The notes: a model not told the origin generated them from the letters alone. A stretch of DNA of 64,000 nucleotides from Agapetus fuscipes (GCA_951799405.1 OX637335.1:19348342-19412341), one strand, 5' to 3'; positions 51,300 through 62,362 are shown, counted from the first letter of the stretch. A program made the numbers and translations.

Positions 51300-51700
51300 A
51301 ATTTTAAATGTTTTTAGGCCTTGGCGGCCGGATTCAGATACATGATTTTTTGGTTCCGGGTTTTGACCGGGGTCCATAGTTTTTGCTTATTTTTTCTTTT
51401 TCTTCTTTCTTGTTCTTTTTGATACTTCAAGAACTATTCACATAACCATATACAAATTCTATTTAATGCTTGATTTTTTGTTTCCGTGTTTTGATCGAAT
51501 GATCGTGGTCCACAGTTTTTGCTTCTTTTTTCTTTTTCTTCTTTCTCGATACTTCTAGAAGTATACTGCAAGACATTTATTAAATCAGGTTCGAAGTTAT
51601 TGTCGATAGAACATGACGCAGGCGGTGTTCGAACCAGCGTTAGTGCCAACAACGCGAATTCGAGCGCCGGCGCCTCATACCCTCAACCATCCCTGTCAAC
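51300..51700 (-). mobile_element. SINE-D, tRNA-Leu-like head, duplicated body
   Basis: On the minus strand GGATGGTTGAGGGTATGAGG, GCGCCGGCGCTCGAATTCG and the B box GCTGGTTCGAACACC (51,612-51,695) recall a tRNA-Leu/Ser with a long variable arm. Downstream lies a body of GAAAGAAGAAAAAGAAAAAA with TGGTCCACGATCATTCGATC, present twice (51,338-51,425 and 51,471-51,560). Only copy in the window. Confidence 0.5.
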
Positions 51701-51869
51701 CATCAACAACTGTTTCAGTTACAGAGAATACTAACGTTGCCAACTCTATCTAACCATAGACAATATTAACTAATGACGATGATACCTATTTGCATACTAC
51801 TTAATTACGTATTCAAAATGCTACCATAGACAAAATTAAGAAACAATTCTACACCAAAGATTCGAGATT

Positions 51870-52060
51870 TGTCGTGTCATCTTGTATATAAGGCGAGCCC
51901 AGCCTGGTTGCCGTAGTTTTTATGCGACCATTCTAATCGCACATCTCGCGTAGCCGCCCACACTCGGGTGCGATCGGAATGTGCTCGCAGGCAACGCAAC
52001 AATAATAAAATCAGTGTATTGTCCTACCTACATGCACGCAATGACATTTCTCGAATGTTT
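51870..52060 (+). promoter_or_regulatory. LTR-like promoter and poly(A) arrangement
   Basis: A TATA element TATATAAGG near 51,885, a GC-richer leader and AATAAAATCAGTGTATTGTC at about 52,005-52,025 are spaced as in an insect LTR. TG...CA ends, target duplication and any gag/pol were not found, so a solo LTR is only a possibility. Confidence 0.3.
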
Positions 52061-52124
52061 TCTCACCGATGAAGTCCAATAAAGGGGAACTTTACTACCT
52101 ACAATATGTTTATAAATTATATTC

Positions 52125-52340
52125 TTTGAATCATATATTGGTATGAGGCTGACCACCCATACTTTAAAAAATGATTCACTTTGCCTTTGTCACCCCTGTT
52201 TCAGGGAAGGTCAGTAAAAGTTGAAGGGCTTATGTTTATTAAAGATTTGGTTTGTATGCTGTAAGTCCACACGCGGCATGTGTAAGCGTGAACTTATACG
52301 TGTCTGCTTGTGCGATTGCATTTAATATGAATCTCACATC
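52125..52340 (+). mobile_element. TTAGA element lacking tail
   Basis: TTGGTATGAGGCTGACCACC to GCATTTAATATGAATCTCAC, where it meets an inverted fragment. Confidence 0.85.
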
Positions 52341-52342
52341 TA

Positions 52343-52437
52343 ACCTTCCCTGAAACAAGGGTGACATTGGCAAAGTGAGTTTTTTTTTACAGTATGGGTG
52401 GTCAGCCTCATAGCAACCTACAAGTCAAGGAATATAC
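52343..52437 (-). mobile_element. TTAGA element 5' half, inverted
   Basis: ACCTTCCCTGAAACAAGGGT to CAACCTACAAGTCAAGGAAT. Arranged against the preceding copy as at 40,945-41,347. Confidence 0.82.
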
Positions 52438-52461
52438 ATGAAATATATCATCATTTTGCCA

Positions 52462-52705
52462 CCTTAAAGGTACAACTGAACAAGTACAGATTCTTTTGAC
52501 TTGAGAAATCTTTGATGAAACCTTTTGGTAGATGTAACTTTTCATAGTAAGTGAACTAACTATAAGGCAGTGTTCTTGAAGAAGCTCTAAGCTACAGGAT
52601 TTTCACATTTTTTTAGTGGTTCCTTCTGTAGAAAATAGGATAAAGGTGCATTTATCTGAGAAACCCATGTCAGCTTCATAGGTCATTTATTCAGTTATAG
52701 TTTAC
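52462..52705 (+). mobile_element. M7 repeat copy
   Basis: CCTTAAAGGTACAACTGAAC start and GTGCATTTATCTGAGAAACC near the end; the right inverted repeat is degraded (TTATTCAGTTATAG). Confidence 0.65.
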
Positions 52706-53217
52706 AAGTATGGATTTGATACTACATAAATATGATCTGAAGGGAATTCAATCAAGTACATATAAACTTAAGGTGCCGAATCTGAAATTAAAAGCAAGAT
52801 CGGGTTTGAATTACGGACTCGTTAAAATCTCATATGGGATTGTCACGAGGCTGACCGTCGTAACTTTAATTCTTTATCTGATATGTTGGCGCCAGAAATC
52901 GCGTTATTTGGCGCTAGGTACCGTACTGAGATAGCGTGTCTTTTTAAAATGGCAGATAAAATCCTCGCGACCAATCGGATCGTGCAAACGAATCGATTTA
53001 CTTTCACAAGTGCAGATCGGACTTTTAATTTTATTCTGCAGTGATATTTTTGTCAACATTGAGAGGGAATATTTTATTGTTTTTTTTTTATTTATTTTCA
53101 AATTGTATTTACCCTTTGAAAATGATGCGCAGTTGTAACCAATTTAGTAGGTGTCAAGGCCTGAACTAGGAAAACCTGTGTCTTATATTACTAATCCACA
53201 AGGGTCTTATCCACAAG
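52706..53217. other. unrecognised sequence
   Basis: A 74-codon plus frame (52,710-52,934) is unassigned. No repeat recognised. Confidence 0.35.
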
Positions 53218-53338
53218 TGTCCGGTCGATAGTAGATCTACTCACCTGTAAAAATAAATATATTCCACTCGCAACATGCAACTCCTTAGGGGAATACGCGG
53301 TAAGATATTCAACTTTATGTGTAGATAAGTAGCGTTCC
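53218..53338 (+). mobile_element. SINE-A deletion derivative
   Basis: GTCCGGTCGATAG head stub joined directly to CACCTGTAAAAATAAATATA and the 3' end CTTTATGTGTAGATAAGTAG. Confidence 0.75.
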
Positions 53339-53339
53339 A

Positions 53340-53537
53340 TTTGTCAATGTCAATCCTGTCTCAGGGAAGGATGGCAAGAGTTGCAGGGTGTATGTCCATT
53401 TGAGATTTGGTTTTAATGTTTTAGGTTCACATGCGGCATGTGCAAGCGCGAACTTGTACGTGTCTGGTTGTGAAAATGCATGTAATGTGAATCTCCAATG
53501 TAACATATCTTTGCAACTTAGATTAGATTAGATTAGA
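53340..53537 (+). mobile_element. TTAGA element lacking 5' end
   Basis: Starts TTTGTCAATGTCAATCCTGT, abutting the SINE-A. CACATGC-G-GCATGTG hairpin intact, tail TTAGATTAGATTAGATTAG. Subfamily of the 35,323 copy. Confidence 0.88.
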
Positions 53538-54165
53538 CCTTCTGTGATGCAGAAGACTTTTGGGGGGATGGCCTGGTAGACGCTGGTCGTCTGGTATTTC
53601 GTGTGCCAAGATTTTGGTTGACCTTATTTCACAAATTCTGTCTACTTGGTCCAAATGGTCAAATCCATTTCCTCTTCCTACTCCATCTGACGATGTCTGC
53701 AGTTGATGTTTTAACATAAACAAGAAAAGACGATTCTATCACACCCATAATTCATACCATCGCTTGGTTCATAATGATTTCTGCTTCCCGGGATCGCGCC
53801 TACGCTTCGGCAGCGTGACGTCAGAGTGGCGCTTGCCGTCTTCTGCGATGTGCGGACCTCCCGGCAGGACCGGCGCAATCAAAGGCCGAGTTATTGGCGG
53901 CAATAGAAGACGTGCCGTGTATTGCATCGCATTGACTTATGGTGCTTCGCTTCTGGTGCGGCTGTTGCCTCAAAGACTCCCGGCATGATGGGAATTCTGC
54001 AGGATTCCAAAAAAACTCAATTCCAACATTAAAAAAAATGAACGATTGTAATCAAGTTAATAAATAATACTCTTCTTATTTTATTTTTCTTGTACCTCTT
54101 TAATGATTGGCGATCATCAAAGCGATTTTCACCTTCGAAACTGCGGCACAAAAAAGGTATCTTGT
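53538..54165. other. unrecognised, includes GC-rich island
   Basis: 53,780-53,990 is markedly GC-richer than the window and carries a 74-codon plus frame (53,764-53,988). A 66-codon minus frame lies at 53,523-53,723. Neither resembles a known protein. Could be a piece of a LINE or foreign element. Confidence 0.3.
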
Positions 54166-54470
54166 GATTTTGTTAAACCACTGTCTTTCTCTGTATGATG
54201 AGAAGCAGTAGTGGAATACTTTCCATTTCGCATAATGTGTACGAAACTAGTTACCAGTATTTGACATCAGGAGTTCGGCTCTAGTATTCATACGAGAAAA
54301 AACCTCAGCATTAGTGACTCGATACATTCAGGAAACCTTCAACCTCCGACGGTTATTTCAGGCAGTGATTCTGTTCTCGAGGCATTTTGTTAGTGTCTAC
54401 CCTTCGATGCCATAGAGTAGATATTGGAAAGTGCAAAGCTCGAATCTACAGAAGAGATTCAAAGTTGGAC
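54166..54470 (-). pseudogene. LINE C-terminal relic
   Basis: Minus-strand pieces LLYGIEG, TLTKCLENRITA, RRLKVS, RVTNAEVFSRMNTRAELLMS and THYAKWKVF match the WTLTK...E-x-W-x-x-RRMLKISW-x-x-RVTNEEVLxRM...LGHxxR-x-x-KY region of RTE-like ORF2. Several stops. Confidence 0.6.
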
Positions 54471-54668
54471 ATGTTTTTTTCTGGGTTTTAAGTTATTTTT
54501 AGAATTATTAACTCAGATGCCATGAATAATAAGTTATGGACCGATAACCTTTACCTAAGGTTACCTCTATCCTTGAATATTTTACAAAAGACTTCGTTTA
54601 AAAAAAAATCTTACATGCAAGTGATTTGCGACATTTTTAATACGACAAACAGAAAAAAAAGGAAATGT

Positions 54669-54996
54669 TCGCAACTAAGCTCCACATATAGTGTAACTTC
54701 TTGCCGCGTTATCCCCGAAGGGGTCGCATGTGGCGAGTTGAACCTATTTATTTTTACAGGTAAGGGGGCCGGCCTTACGCCAACCACTTCAGTTGAAGTG
54801 GGGGTTTCCCAGCTCCCGAGAGTGCTGGTACTCATTTCTTGTGAAGGCTGAGTAAACCTTGCCGGTATTTTTATTATGGGGTTTGAAATAAACACCGAAA
54901 TAGGAAATCATCTCTGACACCCTCCTCGGTGGGATTCGAACCCGAGCTCACGGGGTAGAATGCAAGCACTCTACCAACTGAGCTATCGACCGGACT
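54669..54996 (-). mobile_element. SINE-A, best-preserved full copy
   Basis: Complete from CGCAACTAAGCTCCACATAT at its 3' end to the head. The B box is GGGATTCGAACCCG (minus-strand CGGGTTCGAATCCC) and the A box is the complement of CCAACTGAGCTATCGACCGG. Both boxes match the polymerase III consensus. Body about 330 bp with the CACTTCAGTTGAAGTGGGGG palindrome. No clear target duplication. Confidence 0.92.
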
Positions 54997-56289
54997 AATC
55001 ATCATCAAATGTTCCATTCATGTCATGTCATCAAATGTTCCATTAATCTTAACATGAAAGATAATAAAAACAAAATCTCCCGAGGTTTTCTGTTAACATT
55101 CGAGTCCGTATATCACCGATATATATTTTTCCAGGCGATTCCCACAGAGATCTAATTTAATATTTTTACAACATTAACTTTTTTACGAGGGTCCATAAAT
55201 TTAGACAACTTTTGGCGCAAAAAGCGAACGTGTTGCGTGGACCAGATACACGCATAAATTATCCCCTTTTGTCAAAGAGATATCGTAAAAAAATCTGCGA
55301 ATATTAATGTGGGATTCATTAAAAATGGACACCATTTTATACAAAGCCAACCATCGATTTTTGTTTTACTGCATATTCGTTTTTTAACCAGGAATAAATT
55401 ACGATAAATCATTTTTTTAACATGTTGAAAAGTTTTTACATGTGGTTGCCATTTTTGTGGTCATGAAATAATATGATGCATTTGAAAACATTTTTCCTTA
55501 AAAACATATTTTTTTGTAAAGCGCACTCCACATACTTTATATTAGGAATCGTGCCAGGCGCCATCAATACATATAAGAAGTAAAAAAATAAATAGAAAAA
55601 AACAAAGACGTCTTAGTATGACAAAAGTCTTAAATTTTTCCATTCAATTTTGCAGAAGAAAATATATTATTTTGTCACCTTTGTGAATATATTTATTTTA
55701 TTTTATGGTGTTTAGTCAACTACTTGTATACTTATTATTTTATGGTGGTTAGCTTACTTTCGTTCTCTGTATTTTTATATACATAGAGTTGGATCGTTTG
55801 TTTTTCTCTTCTTGGGCGCTGTTTAGTGGTTTCAACCCCCAGTGGCGCCAATCCTTCACTTGCTTCTTGGAAAACATGAACGTCTTCAACTCTTTCTTAA
55901 ACGCTCTCCACCGGTCTCCGTACTCATTTTTATTGATAAACACGCTAAAGCTTTTCACTGTAATAGCTTCGATTTTTGAAACTCACACATGAATTAGCAT
56001 GCTCTTATCCTTTTTCATGTAAAAGGTATAACAGTTAAATTTCCCAGTTATTTTTACTAGTAATTATTGAGTACGTGCCATATTCAGTATCAGTACTGTC
56101 GGCTTTAACCTTTAGATTTATGGCCTGGTTGCTGCAATTTTCCCTTCAAATTACTCCCTCCATGCTATCATTATTATTTACCCACGTCTTTGCGTGAAAT
56201 GAAAGAATCTGTAGAGAAATATTCTCTTATAAACAGTGTAGGATGCTCGTAGGTCTTCCTACCAACTTCAGAGACGATAAATATCTATA
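54997..56289. other. long unrecognised stretch
   Basis: ATCATCAAATGTTCCATT occurs twice at 55,003-55,050. A minus frame (55,749-55,958) contains RAFKKELKTFMF, weakly reminiscent of L2-type C-termini but not convincing. Otherwise nothing recognised. Confidence 0.35.
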
Positions 56290-56505
56290 ATATATAATCT
56301 AAGATACAAAGATGTATTAACTTTTAATATGTTAAATACATTCCCACAATCAGAAACGTTTTCGTTACGATTGCACATGCTGCATGTGTACTTACAAAAT
56401 AAGATTCAAATCTTAATAAACATATTCCCTGCAACTTTTTCCACACTTCCTTGAAAAAGAGGTGGCATTGACAACGCCTCATACCAATCTTTAAGTCAAG
56501 AAATA
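56290..56505 (-). mobile_element. TTAGA element, old copy
   Basis: ATCTAAGATACAAAGATGTA, GCACATGCTGCATGTGTACT hairpin and CGCCTCATACCAATC; internal deletion near the 5' end. Confidence 0.78.
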
Positions 56506-56714
56506 AAAATAACAATATTTAATTATTTAAAAAATTAAAATGGTAACAAAGTTTTAATTCACTTATTTATTTATTTTTTGTGCTCGAACATTTTCAATAT
56601 TTTTTTAACCAGAAAAAAAACTATAAAATATGAAAAAAACAAACAGTTGAAATGAACATTGAAAATTTAAGAAAATATAATTTTTATCCTTTTTTTTCTA
56701 TCCTTGCAACTGAT

Positions 56715-56968
56715 CTTTAATCTTATCTGAGTTGCTTATGTAACATTGGGGATTCACATGATATGCATTTTCGTATAAGTTCGCACGTATAAGTTCACAC
56801 TTGTTCATTCCGCATGTGAATCTACAACATACAAACCCAAATCTCAAAAATGAACATACACCCTACAACTCTTGCCGGCCTTCTCTGAAACAGGGGTGAC
56901 ATTGGCAATGTGAACCATTTTTGAGGCATGGGTGGTCAGCTAGATACCAGCCTATAAGTCAAGGAGCT
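56715..56968 (-). mobile_element. TTAGA element, old copy with local duplication
   Basis: GTATAAGTTCGCAC and GTATAAGTTCACAC occur side by side, an internal 15-bp duplication. CTGAAACAGGGGTGACATTG and CCAGCCTATAAGTCAAGGAG at the 5' end. Confidence 0.82.
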
Positions 56969-57233
56969 ATACAAGCTCATATTTTATCAGTACTCTCACA
57001 AATTAAAGCACAAAACAAAATATAAATTGTTGATCTCAGTCAATACATTTCATTATAACGATAAAATAAAACGAACTGTAATCAGCGCATTCCAATCGCT
57101 ACTGGTAACGAATCATTGCTACCCCGTGCGATGGGGATGTGAAGATAATCAGGTCGAAGACCAACTCTCACAGCAGGAGTTGAGCCCCGGATCATCTGGA
57201 GTGACGTTAACCAGCTCACGCCACTGTAAACAG

Positions 57234-57391
57234 TACTCTAAGTACAAAACGTTACGTGTAAGCTCTGTCATAGCGTTTTAACGAAAATACGTAGAAAATG
57301 TAACGCTCATTGAAGGCAGTGTTTTGGATTGTAAGCATTTTCAGATTTACGCTATGGATGAGTTTAAACGTGAAGCATTATACTTGGGGTA
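57234..57391. mobile_element. M2 palindromic MITE, complete
   Basis: Left end TACTCTAAGTACAAAACG and right end TACTTGGGGTA; ATAGCGTTTTAACGAAAATA, then TTACGCTATGGATGAGTTTA. One of the cleaner copies, suggesting a TA target. Confidence 0.78.
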
Positions 57392-58369
57392 GAGTCCGGT
57401 CGTAAATATCCTTGATACGATATTTTATATGAAAGTGCCGTGAAATAATAAAAGTGGCGGATGGTTTTGATCCGGACTTTATTAATTTTAAATCGCCAAT
57501 AAAAACTGCTGCCGTAAAGTGGAAAGGTAAGATTTTGAATTTTGATTATTGTTTGTATAAATTCAGTTTTTTTTTGTTGCTTGTAATAAAAACGAAATGC
57601 ACATTTATAATAATTATTCAAATATAGACGTCATTTGTGACAACGCCAAAAGTATTCCAGGATATTTCACTAGGGTATTTCTAAACATTTAAAAACGGAT
57701 TTCTTAGACCACCTTGTAGAGTAAGACGGTTTTTGTACACGTTTCAATGAAGTCGTATCCGAAGTCATCAGGAGACATGTCTCTTCTACAAAGAAACGAA
57801 CTGAAGTGTCAGAAAACGTTGCTGTACCTCGTGATCGAAGATTATAAGTGCATGAGTGGCTGTGCATCAATACACAAAATACACTTCTGTAAAATGAAAC
57901 AAAAATGGATATTAAAATTTTTAGGTACGTAAGGTTTTTTAATTCTATTTTTAATGCTGTATATTTAATTACGTTGCTGATGAACGCAATATTATTTTCA
58001 AAGTAAATAAATTCTCAACTTATTTATTCAGAGAGACTTTTTCATTAAATTATGCAAGCAAAAATAATTAAAATAATTAGTTCACAGTAAAATTAAGGCA
58101 GAGAGAATGCACTAGGTGAACTATTTAAATTCTCTGCATTATTCTCAAAGCTCTCTGCGAAGGAGGATAAAATTATGTTCAGTTCTTTTTAAAATATATA
58201 CGAAGTTAAATACCGTCGTAAAACAAGTCTTGCGAGCTCTTCTACTTTTATAAATACTAAAAAATCCTTTTAAAAATCCCCTTTTTTAATCCTTGTTTAA
58301 GCACTTTTTTCTCAGCATTCTCTCTAAGTGAAGCGAGATTTATAGGGTTTTTTAGTGATTTCAAAGGAA
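57392..58369. other. unrecognised, exon-like segment
   Basis: 57,437-57,525 is open in one frame (CREIIKVADGFDPDFINFKS, then PIKTAAVKW) between an AG and a GTAAGAT. It could be an exon or chance. A minus frame at 57,670-57,870 contains YNLRSRG. Neither is assigned. Confidence 0.25.
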
Positions 58370-58596
58370 ATGTGTAAAGAAAAAGACGAAAGGGTAGATC
58401 GAAAAAAGTATGACTGGATCAGATTGGTGGAGTTGTGAAAGAATGGAATAAAGAAAGCAAAAGTAAGAGAAGGAAATCAATGGAAAATATTTTGGATATG
58501 AATGAATTGAAAAAGGGATTCGAAGGTAGGCAAAAAGGGAGTCATATTTAAAGAGGCTCTGACCACTCCTTGGCGACAGACTTACAGTGTCAGTTG
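58370..58596 (+). pseudogene. RTE 3' relic, same family as intact element
   Basis: AAAAGACGAAAGGGTAGATC, GTATGACTGGATCAGATTGG and ATGAATGAATTGAAAAAGG parallel codons 965-1,020 of the intact RTE. It ends GACCACTCCTTGGCGACAG then CTTACAGTGTCAGTTG. Contains frameshifts. Confidence 0.78.
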
Positions 58597-58879
58597 TCGT
58601 AGATTATACGTTTCTCTATCGTTTTCATTTATTTTTTTCCTTATTGCAACCAAATAATATAATGTCAGATCTATAACAGAGCAGACAAGGCTCAGGTAAT
58701 TTGATCTGAGTATAGTTGAAATAATACGGCGCCGGTTCAATAACCGTCAGGCTCCTTTGACGAAAGCTTTCACCCTGAGCTAACAGATGTCATTAGGAAA
58801 TTTATGATCCATTTAATAAAATTGATGCCTCATAAATTGAAGAACAAACTTTTCATTTTAAAAATGGGAACAAGAAAGG

Positions 58880-59212
58880 TATTTATAAAGACTCTGAAGA
58901 GTATTTGGAGCATTTCTTGTATGGCTGCAAAACCTGGATCATTCAGAAATAAAAGAGACCGTTTGGAGGCATTCGAGACGTGGATTTGAAGGGAAATGAC
59001 CAAGCATCATATCATGTAGAAAAGATGTCCATCGAAAAGGTGTCGCAGGAAGTAGAAAAAATAAGAGAGCTTACAAGACGTCACATTTTGAAGAAGAAAA
59101 CCAAACTTATAGGACACTCGATTAAACATAACACCTTTTTTAGCAGCTTCTTTAAAGGACAAGTCTTAGGAAATCGAACAAGACATCGTCCAAGAACTTT
59201 ATAATTTGAAGC
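58880..59212 (+). pseudogene. LINE C-terminal relic
   Basis: Pieces GCKTWII, RDRLEAFETWI, MSIEKVSQEVEKIRELTRRH, KLIGHSIKHNTFF and RTRHRPRTL follow the order G-CETWT...RLEAFE-W...VSNEEVL...KLIGHxIRHN...GRPR of RTE-like ORF2. Two frames are needed, so inactive. Confidence 0.6.
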
Positions 59213-59221
59213 GGCTCGTGA

Positions 59222-59383
59222 AACGTAAAACAACGATAATGTAAGAGTTGTTTTATATTTTTGAAATCAATTCAAAATCAACAAGAAAATCAATTTTCAT
59301 AAGACACTTTGGCCCAGTACACATACAAACATTGCTTATGTGAAATTACCTCAGACATAGGACAAAAAAGCACTATGGGGACG
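59222..59383 (-). mobile_element. M1 right half
   Basis: ACGATAATGTAAGAGTTGTT, AAGACACTTTGGCCCAGTAC and the terminus AAAGCACTATGGGGACG; the other half is missing. Confidence 0.75.
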
Positions 59384-59590
59384 ATTATAGTTACAAAGAA
59401 TACTGAATTTAACCCTTAAATTTTAAATCGTACCAATGTAGAAATATGATGATAAAAAAACATGTCGATGGGATTTTATACCATTTCTATTTAAATGCTT
59501 CATAGTACTATCATGTGTAACTTCAAGCATGAAATACACATACTAGTAAATTCATGTTTTCTCAATATTATTTCAACTTGTACATGTGCC

Positions 59591-59722
59591 GTACCCCAAG
59601 CATACAACGTTACGTTTAAACTAAGCCACAGCATTTACCAGAACATATATGAAAACTGAAAGAGCAGCTCTAGTGACCGCTTTAATTTCTTTGAATTTTG
59701 TCAAAACGCTTTTATACTCTCG
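59591..59722. mobile_element. M2 palindromic MITE, right end lost
   Basis: GTACCCCAAGCATACAACG, AAACTAAGCCACAGCATTT and GAGCAGCTCTAGTGACCGC; truncated after TCAAAACGC. Confidence 0.6.
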
Positions 59723-60007
59723 TACCTGGCTCGCTCTATCTTGTATGTCAATACATAAACGTCACCAGTTGCATATTAATATTATAATAAAAACAAATGA
59801 GTGTGAGAGAAAAGCCCTGGATGGGGGAGCGGGACGCAGATGTGGCATTTGCATGAGATAGTATCGGGTGTGAGCGAGAAGCAGATTGCAGACCTGTCTA
59901 ATGCGTGGGCCGAACTGGTTTTTACGCCGCGCAATCGAAACAACTGTGTAATTTGTTCACAGCGTCACAAAATGTGGGAGAGTAAAAAGGAGAGTCATTA
60001 GAGATTT

Positions 60008-60140
60008 AACTGTGCGGGAGACTCTCCAGATTTCATATGATTTGGGGGTTTATGACAATTTTCAGAGTGCCGTAGAGGTGTATTGATCCTTTGTAGCAGG
60101 GGTTTAGCTGCATAGTGCTGTGTTGTCTTTCTTTTGAGAC
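60008..60140 (+). repeat. R8 dispersed repeat
   Basis: AACTGTGCGGGAGACTCTCC, GGGTTTATGACAATTTTCAG and GCCGTAGAGGTGT; third copy. Confidence 0.5.
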
Positions 60141-61525
60141 ACTAAAAGGACAAGGCGATTGAAATTTGTCTTAAAAACCCCGAATTAAATTGAGATGGGA
60201 ACTAATATACAGGTGAATCATTCCCATCGTTCAAAAGTCATGAATACACAAGTAAACATCAAGAAATTGTCGCAAAACAATATTTTTTGTTGTATTTCAG
60301 AAAATAAAGATAATACACGTTTCTGAAAAACAAAATTTTCTAGATTACTAAATCTACATGTCTACCGGGGAAAGGTAACATGTGAATAGGATCCTACGTT
60401 ATTTTGGTTGTTAAAACAGGATGAAGTAAGTAACTTGGTACAGTGCAACTTCAGCGAGGATTTGGACTCACAATTGAAAAAATTCCATACAGAGATTCAA
60501 CAGCACCAACAGTGAGCTTTTAAATGGCATCGTAAGCTTCCATACATTTTTAACGACCTAAGACATATTAGCGTAATGTTTTCTTCTCATACTAGAGAAA
60601 CTGGTGTTTATTGGTCGTCAAATACATATTATTTTGTAAAACTGTTTTTTTTCACTTGACTAGCTTACTAGACTATCTGATAATGTATTAACTATGTGAA
60701 CAAGGCTAGAATGTGGCAGAGAGAGCCCGGTTTTAAACGAATCAAAACTAAATGTGTCCATGTGTTACTAATTTAATAAAATAATAGGTAGCGGTGGGCA
60801 ACTAACTGTACGCTGTCAACATCAGGCACAAACCGCATTTCATTCAAATTTACGCACCAAAAGTAATTATTATACACGCGGACTTACTAAAACAATTAAT
60901 ACACGGCCATCATTATTGTATGGAATTTAATTTTTCACCGTTTTAGTGAATTAAACTTTTTTTAAATTTAAACGTCCAAATTTTTGGGTGTTATATATAT
61001 AAAACAATATAATGTAATAAAAAAATTAGTTCTCTGTGAGATGGGAAAAAAACAACCAAAAAATGAGATATGTAGTTGTCGACCAATAAAACATTATTAT
61101 AGTGCCCAGATAAGGAATTGCTTACCAATGTCAAAGTCCAGGAAGTGTTTTTCTTGAGGCATACACTAAGAAGAGAGAAATACACTAAGAAGAGAGAAAT
61201 ATACATTGTTGCTCCTGATCCTTAAGGGAATGATGGAGGATCGACAAGGTTTTGCGAGGCAACGAATTTCCTGACAGAAAAAAACATCTTAGACTGCATG
61301 GAACTAGAGCCCAGGATTGAGTGGCTTATTTAAGAAGAAGCATCATGCGAATTCTTTACTTCTTTCCCGGTTATTTTTTTAGTTACCTATGATCATGACC
61401 TCTCTAATGCATTTGGTAAAATATGGTCTACGGTTAAAAAAAATGCAACGTTGCGCGGTCCATATAGAGCTCCCGCACGCACGACGTAACAAGTTTTTTT
61501 TTTAATGCTGAAGAAATGTTTTCCG
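60141..61525. other. long unrecognised stretch
   Basis: AT-rich with no recognised gene. Contains the short tandem repeat at 61,162. Confidence 0.4.
61162..61199 (+). repeat. perfect 19-bp direct repeat
   Basis: TACACTAAGAAGAGAGAAA occurs twice in a row without mismatch. Confidence 0.9.
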
Positions 61526-61672
61526 GGATCTGTTGCCGTGCTCTGTGCTGGAGCTAGAGTTTTCAAACGTTTTCTCCAACACAGTTTTATCAAGATCATC
61601 TTCATCATTTCACTTTCACGTTGAAGAAGCCCATCGAAAGCTCTAGCTCCCATAGACAACGGCAACAGATCC
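61526..61672. mobile_element. M11 foldback element
   Basis: Arms GGATCTGTTGCCGTGCTCTG and, reversed from the right, GGATCTGTTGCCGTTGTCTA continue through GGAGCTAGAG(T/C)TTTC, about 38 bp of inverted repeat around a 70-bp centre. A 93-codon minus frame across it is a by-product. Only copy seen. Confidence 0.65.
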
Positions 61673-61733
61673 ATAAAAATATATCTCCAGCATCATTAGC
61701 CGGCCGTGTAAGCCTATAACTCCTATTCAAGGT

Positions 61734-61757
61734 TTTTTTTGTGCACAACAGGTCTCC
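61734..61757 (-). mobile_element. possible LINE 3' tip with poly(A)
   Basis: The minus strand reads ACCTGTTGTGCACAAAAAA, the same bases as the poly(A) junction at 5,636-5,657. Too short to be sure. Confidence 0.3.
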
Positions 61758-62362
61758 ATAATTATTATGCACATTTTATATTATTACTTAGAGAACAAAA
61801 TAAGGCACTACAAATAAATGGAAAATAAAGGAATTAGCTGTATTTCAATACCGACTATCATTTTCTACCCAGAGGATTTCATGCATTCTCTACTGGTTTC
61901 TTTTTGGATTTGCAGATGCAATAGGAACGGCAAACTTGTATTTGCAGATTAATCATAAAGCATTAAGTTTACATGACGTGTATCCCTGAGACGCTATATT
62001 TTCTGTGCTGCACTTGTCGCAATGTGGCTCGCTACGGCATAACACATAATGGCTCTCGCGATTCCCGTATCTCTGGTACAAGTGTATCAGTGAAGGGTCA
62101 TTTTTAATGAAGCCATTACACGCTCCGGATTAAATGCCACCCGCACCACAAACTGGTTATCATTTATTTATTACCTGAGACCGCAAGGAGAAAACGCTCC
62201 ACCCGATAGTCCCACTCATTTCTGCAACAGACTGTCAGGAATGTAAAGAATTGAGAACATGTAAGTGAGTGTTTTGGAACAAATAAAAAGAAAATGATGA
62301 GGCTTGATCTATATTAACACCTTTTTGGGTTTCGCAGTGTAAAAAATAGAAGACGTTTCATT
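61758..62362. other. unrecognised sequence
   Basis: No gene or repeat family recognised. Confidence 0.4.

Noticed and set aside
54611..54895. 94-codon frame overlapping SINE-A
   Set aside because: It is SINE-A sequence that happens to be open; a similar frame appears in the 21,766-21,984 copy.
54930..54996. tRNA gene from the A and B boxes
   Set aside because: The acceptor-stem halves do not pair and the sequence continues into the SINE-A body, so it is a SINE head. The same reasoning applies to the other SINE heads, including 50,951-51,032.
55749..55992. L2-like C-terminus
   Set aside because: The only similarity is RAFKKELKTFMF; surrounding residues do not follow the family pattern.
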